Below, in pieces: positions 8,811 through 19,179 of a DNA stretch of 64,000 nt. The notes under the pieces are model-generated. The model was not told the DNA's origin. It saw nothing but the letters and a program-made list of their open reading frames with translations, and searched no databases. Position numbers and translations under genes: made by a program. Source of the stretch: JANMES01 sp038329865 (GTDB lineage Bacteria; Planctomycetota; Phycisphaerae; Tepidisphaerales; Tepidisphaeraceae); NCBI GenBank assembly GCA_038329865.1, contig JBBQNK010000004.1:78706-142705 (forward strand). Reading direction: 5' to 3'. Numbering within the stretch: the stretch's first letter is position 1; each line of letters starts with the position of its first letter.

Positions 8811-11800
8811 ATGTCGAATAAAAATCGATTAAAGACGGTGATGGCCCGCGCCGCCGACTATCTGCCCGGCACGAGTCCGGCCAGCACCCCTCTCGATGGC
8901 TGGGCCGACGACGAATTGCCGTTGCGGTCTGAGTTGTTCAGCGTGCGACAGTTGGAAGAACTCGCCAAATCGCTGGCGGGGTCGCACGTTGTCGAAGACA
9001 AGCCCTCCACGAGCCCCGACCGGCTTCTCCCGCGCCTCGCGGACAATAAAGTTGTCCTGCAGAAAACCTACGAGCTGATCACCGACGCCCTGACGCGGGG
9101 CCGGCGCATCACGCCTGCAGCGGAGTGGTTTCTCGATAACTACCACCTGATCGAAGAGCAGATCCGCGCCGCGCGCCGTCACCTGCCGCGAAAGTACAGC
9201 CGCGAGTTGCCGCGATTGGTCGATCACACGCTGGCCGGCTACCCGCGCGTTTACGACATTGCGCTGGAGTTGATTTCCCATGCCGACGGTCGCGTGGATA
9301 TGGAAAGCCTGCGCGCGTTCATCGTCTCGTACCAGTCGATCAAGCCGCTGCGATTAGGCGAGCTGTGGGCTATCCCGATCATGCTCCGGCTGGCGCTGCT
9401 CGAGAACCTCCGCCGCGTTGCGGTGCGCATCGCGCACGGCCGGCACGAGCGCGAGCACGCCGCGTACTGGATCGAGCGCCTGCAGAGCGTTGCCACGAAC
9501 GATCCGACGAAAGTCGTTCTCACGCTGGCTGAAATGGTGAAGGCCGACCCGCCGCTGACCAACGCGTTCGTCGCCGAATTCGCCAGCCGATTGCACGGGC
9601 AGGGGCCGGCGCTGATTTTTCCGATGACGTGGCTCGAGCAGCGGCTCGCCGAGCAGGGACAGGCGATCGACCGAGTCTTCCAGCAGGCGAGCCAGAACCA
9701 GGCCGCCGACCAAGTCTCGATCGGCAACAGTATCGGCAGCCTGCGGTTTCTCGGCGCGACGGAGTGGCAGAAGTTCGTCGAGTCGACGAGCGTAGTTGAG
9801 CAGGTTCTTTTGACCGACCCAGCTGGTGTTTACTCCACGCTCGATTTCGCCACCCGCGACCGCTACCGCCACGCTCTGGAACAGGTCGCCCGGCAGTCGC
9901 CGCTTTCAGAGCGCGAGGTCGCGCAGTTCGCGGTCAATCTCGCCCGCCGTAATGAAACAAGTGCCGGTTCTTCGCCGGCGAAAAATTCTTTCCGGCGGAC
10001 GCACGTCGGCTATTTTCTGATCGACGACGGCCTGCCGATCCTCGAGCGGGAAGCGCGCATGCGGCGAACGGTCCGGCAGGTGGTTCGCCGCGCGTTGAGT
10101 CGAATCCCACTGCTCAGCTATCTCAGCGCGATTCTGCTGTTGACGGCCGTCGTTACGTGGATGGTCGTTTTGCACGAGATGAAACTCGGCGCGAGCGCAT
10201 GGAGCGTGGTGATCGCAGGAACTCTCGCCGCCGTTTCGGTCAGCCAGTTGGCCATCGCGATCGTGCAGTGGGCGACGACCGTGCTCGTCGGGCCGCGCGT
10301 TTTGCCGCGGTTGGATTTTCTTCACGGCATTCCCGACGAGCACCGAACCATCGTGGCCGTGCCCACGATGCTCACGGACCTGCACGAGATTGACGATCTG
10401 TTGAACGCGCTGGAAATCCGCTACCTGGCCAATAGCGACAATAACCTTTCGTTCGCGTTGCTGACCGATTTCTGCGACGCCCCGCAGGGGAAAATGCCCG
10501 AGGACGACGCGCTGCTCACGCACGTCGTCAACGGAATCAAATCCCTCAATGCCAAATACGCCGGTCCTGCAGAGACGGCCGATTCCGAAGAGGAGATCGA
10601 TCGCCCGTGGCGCGGGCCGGCGGGCGAGCATCGCGGGCGATTCCTGCTGCTCCATCGCAATCGGCGATGGAACGAGCAGGAGGGAAACTGGATGGGCTGG
10701 GAGCGAAAGCGCGGCAAGCTCGAAGAGCTTAACGCGGCCCTGCGCGGCAATTCAAAGGCGTTCGCCTCGATCGTCGGCGATCGCGAAAACCTGGAGCGCA
10801 TCTGCTACGTCATCACGCTCGACAGCGACACACAGCTCCCGCGCGACTCGGCAAGGCAATTGATCGGCACGATGGCGCATCCGCTCAATCGGCCGTACTT
10901 TGATGAAAAGCTCGGGCGGGTGACCGAAGGTTACAGCATTCTCCAGCCGCGCGTGGGCATCAGCATGCCGAGCGCGAATCGGTCGCGATTCGCGCGGCTG
11001 TTCGCCGGCGAGCCGGGGATCGATCCGTATACGCGGGCCGTTTCCGACGTCTACCAGGACGTCTTCGCCGAGGGCTCGTTCATCGGCAAGGGGATTTACG
11101 ACGTCGACGCGATGCAGCAATCCCTCGGCGAGCGCTTGCCGGAAAATCGGATCCTGAGCCACGACTTGCTCGAAGGCGCGCACGGCCGATCGGGCCTGGT
11201 GAGCGACGTGACGTTGTTCGAGGATTACCCGTCGGCCTACCCGGCGGACGTGAGCCGGCGGTACCGCTGGATTCGCGGGGACTGGCAGATCGCGCAGTGG
11301 ATGCTCAGCCGCGTGCCCGGCGCGGGCGGCAAGCCGGTGGCGAATTCCGTTTCGCTGCTATCGCGGTGGAAAATCTTCGACAATCTCCGCCGCAGTGTCA
11401 TGCCGATCGCCATTCTCGCGCTGTTGCTGTTCGGCTGGATGCAGCCGGGGCAGTCGCTCTTCATCACGCTGCTGGTGGTCACAGTGTACGTCGCGCCCGG
11501 CATGTTGATCGCGCTGGCGGATCTCTCGCGAAGGCCCTCGGATCTGCCCATCGGCGAACATTGCCGCAGCGTCGGGCGAACGCTCCTGCGGCAACTGCTC
11601 CGCGACCTGTTCACGATCGCCTGCCTTCCTTACGACGCGTATTTCGGCGTCGACGCGATCACCCGCACGGCCGACCGCGTTTGCCGAACTGGCCGGCGGC
11701 TTTTGGAATGGCGGACCGCCCGCGAGGCGCAGCGCAATACACGCGTTCATCTGACGGGCTTTTATCGATCCATGTGGATCGTCGTGGCGGTCTCGGTGCT

Positions 11801-14800
11801 GGCGGTGATCGCGATCAGTCTGCTCAACCCGCCGGCGATTGAGTTCGCCGCGCCGATCATCGCGATGTGGCTGCTCGCTCCGACGGTTGCGTGGGCGATC
11901 AGCCGGCCGATCATCCCGCTGCGACCCAAGCTGACACCGAAGGACCTGGTCTTCCTCGGCACGATTTCACGGCGGACGTGGCGATTTTTCGAAATCTTCA
12001 TCGGCCCGGCGGATAATTTCCTTCCGCCCGACAACTTCCAGGAAGACCCGCCGCAGGGAATCGCGCACCGCACTTCGCCAACCAACATCGGCCTGAGCCT
12101 GCTGGCGAACCTGGCAGCGTACGATTTCGGCTACGTCACCGTCGGCGAAGTCATCGGCCGAACCGGGAGAACGCTCACCACCGTCGAGCGGTTGCTCCGC
12201 TACCGCGGGCATCTGTTCAACTGGTACGACACCCGCACGCTCGAGCCGCTTCGGCCGCACTACGTGTCGAGCGTCGACAGCGGGAATCTCGCCGGCCTGC
12301 TACTCACGCTCAGTTCGGGCCTGATTGAACTGGCGGGGCGAAAAATTTACCGCACCGAGACGCTCGCCGGCCTGCGCGATACATTCGACGTGCTGACGGA
12401 GATCATACAAGGCCCCGGCGATGCGGCGCGCAAAGGTCAGACCCCTTCGGTGTCCGCCGACATCGCCGCAAAGCTGGCGCAATTCCGCAAGCTGCTGGTC
12501 GTCGGCATCGCGCCGAACCTCACTGCGACTCGCCTATCCCTGCAGCGGCTGACCACCGCGGCGGCGGAACTTGCAACATTTATGTCGACGCGGGGCAGCC
12601 CCGAGGCGAAGGAATGGTCCACCGTTCTCGAAAGCCAGTGCCGCTTCGCGTACGACGAATTAATCTTCCTGGCCCCCTGGTACGAACTCCCGCCCGTGCC
12701 GCAGGAACTCGTTCAGCGCGCCAATCGCGATGCGAATAAGACGCTCAACGAATTGCTTGGCTTCCTGCGCCGGCTGGAAGAAATCCCCACGCTTGAGGAA
12801 ACCGCGCGGCTCGAATCCGGTCTTTTGGTGGACATTCAATTACTTTCGAGCTCGGTTTCATCGCAGGTGGAAAAGGACTGGCTCGATCGCCTGCAGGGCG
12901 TGATGTCTGCCGCATCCGAGCGGGCGGCGCACCGGCTTACCGAATTGCACAAACTCGCAGCCCGCTGCGTGGAACTGGCAGACATCGACTACGAGTTTCT
13001 CTACGACAAAGAACGGCACCTGCTTTCGATCGGCTACAACGTCGATGACCGCAGGCGCGACGTCAGCTACTACGATCTGCTCGCGTCCGAAGCGCGCCTG
13101 GCGAGCTTCGTCGCCATCGCGCAGGGAAAACTCCCTCAGGATCACTGGTTCAGCCTCGGTCGATTGCTCACCAAGTCGGGCAAGCGGGCGGCGCTGCTCT
13201 CGTGGAGCGGATCGATGTTCGAATACCTCATGCCGCTTCTGATCATGCCGACCTACGACGGCACGCTGCTGGATGAGACCTACCGCGCAGCAGTGAGCCG
13301 GCAGATCGAGTACGGCCGCGAGCGGGGCGTGCCGTGGGGCGTTTCGGAATCGGGATTTGCGGAATACGACACCCACCTCAATTACCAGTACCACGCGTTC
13401 GGCGTGCCGGGGCTCGGTTTCAAGCGCGGGCTGGCGGACGATTTGGTGATCGCGCCGTACGCGAGCGTCATGGGGTTGATGGTCGACCCGGTAGCCTCTA
13501 CCGCCAACCTCCATCGACTGACTGAAGACGGGCAGTTCGGCGCGTACGGGTTTTATGAAGCGGTGGACTACACGCCGTCGCGCGTGCCGCGCGGGCAGAC
13601 GAGCGTCACGATCAAATCCTACATGGTGCATCACCAGGGGATGGCATTTTTGTCGCTGGTGTATCTGCTGCGCGACCGCCCGATGCAGCGGCGGTTCGAG
13701 GCCGACCCTGCCTTCCGCGCGACCGATTTGCTGCTGCAGGAGCGCGTGCCGAATATTCCGTCGGTCTATCCGCACCCGTCGGAAGTTTCCGCCGCCCGCA
13801 GCACGCCGACCAAGACCGAGCCGCACCATCGCCGGTTCACCACGCCGAACACGACGCGGCCGGAAGTGCATCTGCTTTCCAACGGGCGCTATCACGTCGC
13901 GGTCACCGCGTCGGGCGGCGGGTACAGCCGGTGGAAAGACCTGGCCGTCACACGTTGGCAGGAAGACCCGACGCGCGATTGCTGGGGCACGTTCTGCTAT
14001 TTGCGCGATACCGAGAGCGGTGAATTCTGGTCGGTGGCGCATCAGCCGACCAATCGCCGGGCCGATTCTTACGAGGCCATCTACTCGCAGGGCCGCGCCG
14101 AATTCCGTCGCCGCGACGGCGAGATCGAAACGCACGTGGAGATCAGCGTTTCGCCGGAAGACGACATCGAGCTTCGCCGGGTGAGCATCACCAACCGCGG
14201 GCAAGAGCCGCGGAAGATCGAACTGACGACGTACGCCGAGGTGGTTCTCGCCACGCCGGCGGCGGACGCGGCGCACCCGGCGTTCAGCAACCTATTTGTG
14301 CAGACGCATCTTGTGCGCGACCGCCAGGCCATCCTCTGCACGCGTCGCCCGCGCTCCGGCGGCGAGCGGCCACCGTGGATGATGCACCTGATGACGGTCT
14401 ACGGGCAGGCGATCGGCGCCGCGTCGTACGAGACCGGCCGGAGCGAGTTCATCGGCCGCGGGCGCACGCTGGCGGATCCCGCTGCCATGCACCGCCGCCA
14501 TCTCACTGACAGCGAAGGCTCCGTGCTCGACCCGGTCGTCGCGATCCGCACCACCTTGCTGATCGCGCCTGGCGAAACGGCTCGCGTGCACGTTGTCACC
14601 GGTATTGCCGAGACCCGCGAAAGCGCGATGGGACTGGTCGAAAAGTATCACGATCGCCATCTCGCCAACCGCGTGTTCGAACTCGCATGGACGCACAGCC
14701 AGGTCGCGTTGCGGCAACTCGATGCGACCGAGTCCGACACGCAACTGTACGGCCGGCTGGCGGGAAGCATTTTGTATTCCAACCTCACGCTCCGCGCGCC

Positions 14801-17699
14801 GGGAAGTGTGATCGCCCGCAACCAGCGCGGGCAATCTGGCCTGTGGGGTTACGGCATTTCCGGAGACCTGCCGATCGTGCTGCTCAAGATCGGCGATCAC
14901 ACGCAGATCAACCTCGTAAGGCAGCTGATCCAGGCGCACACGTACTGGCGCGGCAAAGGGCTGACGGTGGATCTGGTCATCTGGAACGAAGACCAATCGG
15001 GCTACCGGCAAATGCTGCAGGAACAGATCATGGCCGTGATCGCGTCGGCCGTGGAAGCGAGCCTGGTGGATAAGCCGGGCGGGATTTTCGTCCGCAGGAC
15101 GGATCAGATGTCGGAGGAAGATAAGACGCTGATGCAGACGGTGGCGCGCGTCGTGCTGAGCGACACCGCCGGCACGCTCGGCGAGCAGGTGGAGCGCCGG
15201 CCGCGGCTTGAAACGACCCTGCCGGCGTTTAACCGGGTCGAGAAGCGCCGCCCGGAGATTCCCGTCGCCGCCGAAATCCACCGCTCGGATCTGGCGGAGT
15301 TCAACGGAACCGGCGGATTCACGCAGGACGGCCGCGAGTACGTGATTACCACCACGCACGAATCGCCCACGCCCGCGCCGTGGGTGAACGTGCTGGCCAA
15401 CCCGTGGTTCGGCACGGTCGTCAGCGAAAGCGGCGGGGCTTACACCTGGTGTGAGAACGCCAACTCCTATCGCCTCACGCCGTGGAATAATGATCCCGTC
15501 AGCGACACCAGCGGCGAAGCGTTTTACGTCCGCGACGAAGAGTCCGGCCACTACTGGTCGCCCACGCCGCTTCCCGCCCGCGGGGCAATGCCGTACACCA
15601 CGCGGCACGGTTTTGGATACACGATGTTCAATTATTCCGAAGGAGGCATCTCCACGGAATTGCGATCGTACGTGGCGACCGATGCGCCGGTGAAATTCAA
15701 CGCCATCAAGATCCACAACGGCTCGGGCCGACCGCGACGCGTTTCAGTCACGGCGTATTTCGAGCTGGTGCTCGGCGCGCAGCGGCCGGCCAACGCGCCG
15801 CACGTCGTGACGGAGATCGATCCGAAAACCGGCACGCTGCTGGCGAGGAATCCGTACAACACCGAGTTCGCCCAGCGCATCGCGTTCCTCGACTGCAGCG
15901 AATCGCAGCGAACTGTCACCGGCGACCGCACCGAATTCCTCGGCCGCAACGGTCGACCCGGCCGGCCGGCGGCGATGATGCGGGCGCGGCTTTCCGGGCG
16001 CGTCGGCGGGGGGCTCGACCCGTGCATGGCGGTGCAGGTGATGGTCGACCTGGCCGACGGGCAGGAACGGGAGATCGTCTTCACCTTCGGCTCCGGCCGC
16101 GATCTGACTGACGCGCGAAACCTCATCAGCCGGTTCCACAGTACGTCGTCGGCGCGCTCGGCGCTGGAGAACGTGTGGAATTACTGGAATCGCACGCTCG
16201 GCGCGGTGAACGTTCAAACGCCGGATCGTACCGTCAACTACCTCGCCAACGGCTGGCTTCTGTACCAGGTGATCGCCTGCCGCATGTGGGGGCGCAGCGG
16301 ATTTTACCAGTCCGGCGGGGCGTTCGGGTTCCGCGATCAGCTGCAGGATTCGATGGCCGTCGTGCATGCCGAGCCGGCGCTGCTGCGCGAGCAGTTGCTG
16401 CGGTCGGCGGCGCACCAGTTCCGCGAGGGCGACGTGCAGCACTGGTGGCATCCGCCTTCGGGCCGCGGCGTGCGGACGCGGATTTCCGACGACTACCTCT
16501 GGCTGCCCTACGCCGCCTGCCGCTACGTGCAGACCGTCGGCGACACCGGCGTGCTCGGTGAGACCGTTCGTTTCATCGACGGCCGCGCCGTGAAGATCGA
16601 TGAAGAGAGCTACTACGATCTGCCCGGCCAGTCTGAAGAATCCGCCACGCTGTACGAGCACTGCGTGCGCTCGATCAAGCACGGCCTGCGGTTCGGCGAG
16701 CACGGCCTGCCGCTCATGGGCTGCGGCGACTGGAACGACGGCATGAACCTCGTCGGCGAGCACGGCCGCGGCGAGAGCGTATGGCTCGCGTTTTTCCTCT
16801 ACGACGTGCTGGTGCAGTTCGCCAAGCTGGCGACGAGGCAATCGGACCATGACTTCGCCGAAACCTGTCGCACCGAGGCGGAAAAACTCCGCGCGAACAT
16901 CGAGCTTCATGCGTGGGACGGCAAGTGGTACCGCCGGGCGTATTTCGACAACGGCGAGCCGATGGGATCGGAGTCGAACGAGGAATGCAAGATCGATTCG
17001 CTGCCGCAAAGCTGGTCGGTGCTCTCCAAGGCGGGCACGAGCGAGCGGTCGGCTTCGGCGCTGGCGGCGCTCGACGAGCGGCTTGTGAAGCGCGATATCG
17101 GCCTGATCCAACTGTTCGATCCGGCGTTCGATACGTCGGCGCAAAACCCTGGCTATATCAAGGGCTACGTCCCGGGCGTTCGCGAAAATGGCGGGCAGTA
17201 TACCCACGCGGCGGTGTGGGCGGTGATGGCGTTCGCCGCCAATGGCGACGCGGCCAAGGCGTGGGAACTGTTCCAGCTGATCAACCCGATCCGACACGGC
17301 GATAGCGAAGCCTCGATCGCAACCTACAAAGTCGAGCCGTACGTCGTCGCCGCGGATGTCTACAGCAACCCGCAACACGCCGGTCGCGGCGGATGGACGT
17401 GGTACACCGGCTCGGCCGGATGGATGTACCGGCTGATCACCGAATCCCTGCTCGGCCTGCGGCTCGACGTCGATCGCCTGCACGTCAACCCCGTGATGCC
17501 GGCCGACTGGCAGACGTTCGACATCCACTACCGACATCGCGAAACGGTGTATCACATCCACGTCAGCAAGGTGCCTGGCGCGGCCGCGAATCGCGTAGTG
17601 TGCGACGGCGTGGAGCAGTCGATCGGCGCGATTCCGTTGATGAACGATCACAAGGAGCACCAGGTGCAGGTCGAAGTGGGAGAGACCAAGGCGAACTGA
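8811..17699 (+). CDS. ndvB: Cyclic beta-1,2-glucan synthase (GT84-GH94 giant protein)
   Basis: 2962 residues from ATG at 8811, close to the 2800-2900 of rhizobial NdvB and Brucella Cgs. There are membrane segments near residues 430-497, 862-905 and 987-1030. The GT84 core has DSDTQLPRD near 670 and RRYRWIRGDWQ near 815. A glycoamylase-like region (PWGVSESGFAEYD) is near 1507. Two GT36-associated beta-sandwich regions lie around 1690-1945 and 2180-2430. The C-terminal GH94 domain has FGFRDQLQDSMAVVH near 2502 and the catalytic Asp in GDWNDGMN near 2641. Such enzymes elongate a glucan on the protein, cyclise it and trim it by phosphorolysis. No export gene such as ndvA is adjacent. Confidence 0.93.
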   Translation: MSNKNRLKTVMARAADYLPGTSPASTPLDGWADDELPLRSELFSVRQLEELAKSLAGSHVVEDKPSTSPDRLLPRLADNKVVLQKTYELITDALTRGRRITPAAEWFLDNYHLIEEQIRAARRHLPRKYSRELPRLVDHTLAGYPRVYDIALELISHADGRVDMESLRAFIVSYQSIKPLRLGELWAIPIMLRLALLENLRRVAVRIAHGRHEREHAAYWIERLQSVATNDPTKVVLTLAEMVKADPPLTNAFVAEFASRLHGQGPALIFPMTWLEQRLAEQGQAIDRVFQQASQNQAADQVSIGNSIGSLRFLGATEWQKFVESTSVVEQVLLTDPAGVYSTLDFATRDRYRHALEQVARQSPLSEREVAQFAVNLARRNETSAGSSPAKNSFRRTHVGYFLIDDGLPILEREARMRRTVRQVVRRALSRIPLLSYLSAILLLTAVVTWMVVLHEMKLGASAWSVVIAGTLAAVSVSQLAIAIVQWATTVLVGPRVLPRLDFLHGIPDEHRTIVAVPTMLTDLHEIDDLLNALEIRYLANSDNNLSFALLTDFCDAPQGKMPEDDALLTHVVNGIKSLNAKYAGPAETADSEEEIDRPWRGPAGEHRGRFLLLHRNRRWNEQEGNWMGWERKRGKLEELNAALRGNSKAFASIVGDRENLERICYVITLDSDTQLPRDSARQLIGTMAHPLNRPYFDEKLGRVTEGYSILQPRVGISMPSANRSRFARLFAGEPGIDPYTRAVSDVYQDVFAEGSFIGKGIYDVDAMQQSLGERLPENRILSHDLLEGAHGRSGLVSDVTLFEDYPSAYPADVSRRYRWIRGDWQIAQWMLSRVPGAGGKPVANSVSLLSRWKIFDNLRRSVMPIAILALLLFGWMQPGQSLFITLLVVTVYVAPGMLIALADLSRRPSDLPIGEHCRSVGRTLLRQLLRDLFTIACLPYDAYFGVDAITRTADRVCRTGRRLLEWRTAREAQRNTRVHLTGFYRSMWIVVAVSVLAVIAISLLNPPAIEFAAPIIAMWLLAPTVAWAISRPIIPLRPKLTPKDLVFLGTISRRTWRFFEIFIGPADNFLPPDNFQEDPPQGIAHRTSPTNIGLSLLANLAAYDFGYVTVGEVIGRTGRTLTTVERLLRYRGHLFNWYDTRTLEPLRPHYVSSVDSGNLAGLLLTLSSGLIELAGRKIYRTETLAGLRDTFDVLTEIIQGPGDAARKGQTPSVSADIAAKLAQFRKLLVVGIAPNLTATRLSLQRLTTAAAELATFMSTRGSPEAKEWSTVLESQCRFAYDELIFLAPWYELPPVPQELVQRANRDANKTLNELLGFLRRLEEIPTLEETARLESGLLVDIQLLSSSVSSQVEKDWLDRLQGVMSAASERAAHRLTELHKLAARCVELADIDYEFLYDKERHLLSIGYNVDDRRRDVSYYDLLASEARLASFVAIAQGKLPQDHWFSLGRLLTKSGKRAALLSWSGSMFEYLMPLLIMPTYDGTLLDETYRAAVSRQIEYGRERGVPWGVSESGFAEYDTHLNYQYHAFGVPGLGFKRGLADDLVIAPYASVMGLMVDPVASTANLHRLTEDGQFGAYGFYEAVDYTPSRVPRGQTSVTIKSYMVHHQGMAFLSLVYLLRDRPMQRRFEADPAFRATDLLLQERVPNIPSVYPHPSEVSAARSTPTKTEPHHRRFTTPNTTRPEVHLLSNGRYHVAVTASGGGYSRWKDLAVTRWQEDPTRDCWGTFCYLRDTESGEFWSVAHQPTNRRADSYEAIYSQGRAEFRRRDGEIETHVEISVSPEDDIELRRVSITNRGQEPRKIELTTYAEVVLATPAADAAHPAFSNLFVQTHLVRDRQAILCTRRPRSGGERPPWMMHLMTVYGQAIGAASYETGRSEFIGRGRTLADPAAMHRRHLTDSEGSVLDPVVAIRTTLLIAPGETARVHVVTGIAETRESAMGLVEKYHDRHLANRVFELAWTHSQVALRQLDATESDTQLYGRLAGSILYSNLTLRAPGSVIARNQRGQSGLWGYGISGDLPIVLLKIGDHTQINLVRQLIQAHTYWRGKGLTVDLVIWNEDQSGYRQMLQEQIMAVIASAVEASLVDKPGGIFVRRTDQMSEEDKTLMQTVARVVLSDTAGTLGEQVERRPRLETTLPAFNRVEKRRPEIPVAAEIHRSDLAEFNGTGGFTQDGREYVITTTHESPTPAPWVNVLANPWFGTVVSESGGAYTWCENANSYRLTPWNNDPVSDTSGEAFYVRDEESGHYWSPTPLPARGAMPYTTRHGFGYTMFNYSEGGISTELRSYVATDAPVKFNAIKIHNGSGRPRRVSVTAYFELVLGAQRPANAPHVVTEIDPKTGTLLARNPYNTEFAQRIAFLDCSESQRTVTGDRTEFLGRNGRPGRPAAMMRARLSGRVGGGLDPCMAVQVMVDLADGQEREIVFTFGSGRDLTDARNLISRFHSTSSARSALENVWNYWNRTLGAVNVQTPDRTVNYLANGWLLYQVIACRMWGRSGFYQSGGAFGFRDQLQDSMAVVHAEPALLREQLLRSAAHQFREGDVQHWWHPPSGRGVRTRISDDYLWLPYAACRYVQTVGDTGVLGETVRFIDGRAVKIDEESYYDLPGQSEESATLYEHCVRSIKHGLRFGEHGLPLMGCGDWNDGMNLVGEHGRGESVWLAFFLYDVLVQFAKLATRQSDHDFAETCRTEAEKLRANIELHAWDGKWYRRAYFDNGEPMGSESNEECKIDSLPQSWSVLSKAGTSERSASALAALDERLVKRDIGLIQLFDPAFDTSAQNPGYIKGYVPGVRENGGQYTHAAVWAVMAFAANGDAAKAWELFQLINPIRHGDSEASIATYKVEPYVVAADVYSNPQHAGRGGWTWYTGSAGWMYRLITESLLGLRLDVDRLHVNPVMPADWQTFDIHYRHRETVYHIHVSKVPGAAANRVVCDGVEQSIGAIPLMNDHKEHQVQVEVGETKAN

Positions 17700-17788
17700 T
17701 CGCTCGCGCGTACACGGCAACACGCGCCGGCGCGGATTTCATCTCCAGCAACAAAATCAATTGAAAATTGCGAAATGCGGGCGAGCGA

Positions 17789-18070
17789 TTATCGCTGCGA
17801 ACTCTTGACGCCCTTGTAGATCGTGCGACCTACGAGGCCCGCCGTGCCGAACAGGCCGGCGAACATCGTGAAGATGCTCAGGTTGAATCCCGCCGACAGT
17901 CCGGGAGGCCCGCCGCCCGCTAATCCGCCCGGGCCGCCCCAGGTCCCTGTGCCGGGACCGCCGGGCGCCACGCCGCTGTTGTTGGCGATGGTGTCCTTGC
18001 ACATCGGGCAGGCTTGCGCCGCGCCGGCGAACAGGAGAACCGCGAGCAACACGGGGGCGATGCGTTTCAT
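17789..18070 (-). CDS. Secreted or membrane small protein with CPMC motif
   Basis: 93 residues from ATG at 18070. It has a signal peptide ending near AQA, then CPMCKDT, a Gly/Pro-rich linker and one C-terminal hydrophobic segment. The CPMC pair could bind copper or haem or form a disulphide, but this is inference. Its ATG overlaps the stop of the DUF420 gene (ATGA, 18067..18070), which indicates translational coupling and a shared job with the SCO and DUF420 proteins. Confidence 0.75.
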   Translation of the reverse strand: MKRIAPVLLAVLLFAGAAQACPMCKDTIANNSGVAPGGPGTGTWGGPGGLAGGGPPGLSAGFNLSIFTMFAGLFGTAGLVGRTIYKGVKSSQR

Positions 18071-18504
18071 GACTTCATTGTAGGGAAAAGGTGGTAAAGC
18101 ATCCAGTAGATAATCACGCCGGTGACAGAAACATACAGCCAGATCCAAAACGTGGGCCGGGCGATTTTGACGTGCCTAACCCAATCCCGCTTATACGCCC
18201 GCCAAACCGTGATAAAGATCAACGGCAGCATCCCCACTGCCAGCAGCACGTGGGGCACGAGGATGATCAGGTAAATAATCCGCAGCGGGTGCATTCCCAA
18301 TTGCTTGGTGGATTGCTCGCCGAACAGGTATTTGCTGAGCAGGTAGCTAACGAGGAAGACCGCCGACGAGACGATCGCCGTACTCATCAGCCAGCCGTGC
18401 AGGTAATACTTCTTGCGTTTGACGGCGATGTACGCCACCACCAGCAGAATTCCGCTGAGGCCGTTGAGCGTGGCGTTAAGAAGGGCGAACTGCTCTCGAT
18501 TCAT
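18067..18504 (-). CDS. DUF420 family membrane protein
   Basis: 145 residues with four hydrophobic segments and the conserved DUF420 histidine regions (YYLHGWLM, VPHVLLAVGM, HVKIARPTFW). The family includes CtaM-like factors needed for assembly of cytochrome oxidases. It overlaps the upstream SCO gene by ATGA at 18501..18504 and the downstream CPMC gene likewise, so the three are one translational unit. No oxidase subunit genes are visible within the window. Confidence 0.87.
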   Translation of the reverse strand: MNREQFALLNATLNGLSGILLVVAYIAVKRKKYYLHGWLMSTAIVSSAVFLVSYLLSKYLFGEQSTKQLGMHPLRIIYLIILVPHVLLAVGMLPLIFITVWRAYKRDWVRHVKIARPTFWIWLYVSVTGVIIYWMLYHLFPTMKS

Positions 18505-19148
18505 TTGCCCGCCGCTGCCTTCCGGGCGTCGGCGGCGTACTGCTCGGCGTCTTTGATCATTTTCGCAACCAGCTCCGGGTCTTCACTGCTGACGACCGAC
18601 CGGATTTTGCCTTCAGCATCGACGAGGATGAATTTCTTGCTGTGCTCGAGCGGCGTGTTCTCCGTGCCGGGGATGACGTTCACCATCATGCCGTGGGCCG
18701 TGTCGTAGACCATTGATTTATCGCCGGTGAGAAACGACCACCGCCCGGCCTTCGCGCCGGCCTCGGTGCCATAGGTCTTCAGCACGCTCGGCGTGTCGCG
18801 ATCGGGATCGACGGTGATGGAAATGAACCGGATGTCCTTATCCGCGATCTTGTCCTGAATGCCGTCCATCTTCTTGGTCATCTCCTGGCAAGGCCCGGCG
18901 CAGCTGGTGAAGATGAAATCGGCGATCCAGACGCGGCCTTTGAGGGTCTGCTTGGAGACGGTCTGGCCGTCCTGATCGATCAGCGAGAAGTCCGGCGCGT
19001 CGATGTTGAGCGACACCGGCTCTGCATAACCTTGGCCGGCCGTGCGCGAATCGTGTGGGCGGAACAGGCCGGCGCTGATCACGCCGACCATTGCCAACAC
19101 AAGCACAGCCCACAGCACGGTCGTTACGGTACGTTGCGTTTTGCTCAT
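18501..19148 (-). CDS. SCO1/SenC family copper chaperone
   Basis: 215 residues from ATG at 19148. A single N-terminal membrane anchor is followed by a thioredoxin fold. The copper ligands are the pair in TSCAGPCQEM (CxxxC) and the His of LEHSKKFILVD. SCO proteins deliver copper to the CuA site of cytochrome oxidase on the outer face of the cytoplasmic membrane. ATG at 19148 is preferred because GGGGAAG precedes it and it avoids overlap with the permease gene. Confidence 0.92.
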   Translation of the reverse strand: MSKTQRTVTTVLWAVLVLAMVGVISAGLFRPHDSRTAGQGYAEPVSLNIDAPDFSLIDQDGQTVSKQTLKGRVWIADFIFTSCAGPCQEMTKKMDGIQDKIADKDIRFISITVDPDRDTPSVLKTYGTEAGAKAGRWSFLTGDKSMVYDTAHGMMVNVIPGTENTPLEHSKKFILVDAEGKIRSVVSSEDPELVAKMIKDAEQYAADARKAAAGK

Positions 19149-19179
19149 ACATCGCTTTCTTCCCCCGCAGTAGACGAGT

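Noticed and set aside
12858..14276. Long minus-strand open frame (472 codons) inside the glucan synthase gene, and similar ones at 14292..15716 and 15744..17723
   Set aside because: They are antisense shadows of a GC-rich gene; the plus strand carries intact enzyme motifs throughout and the minus frames show no domains.
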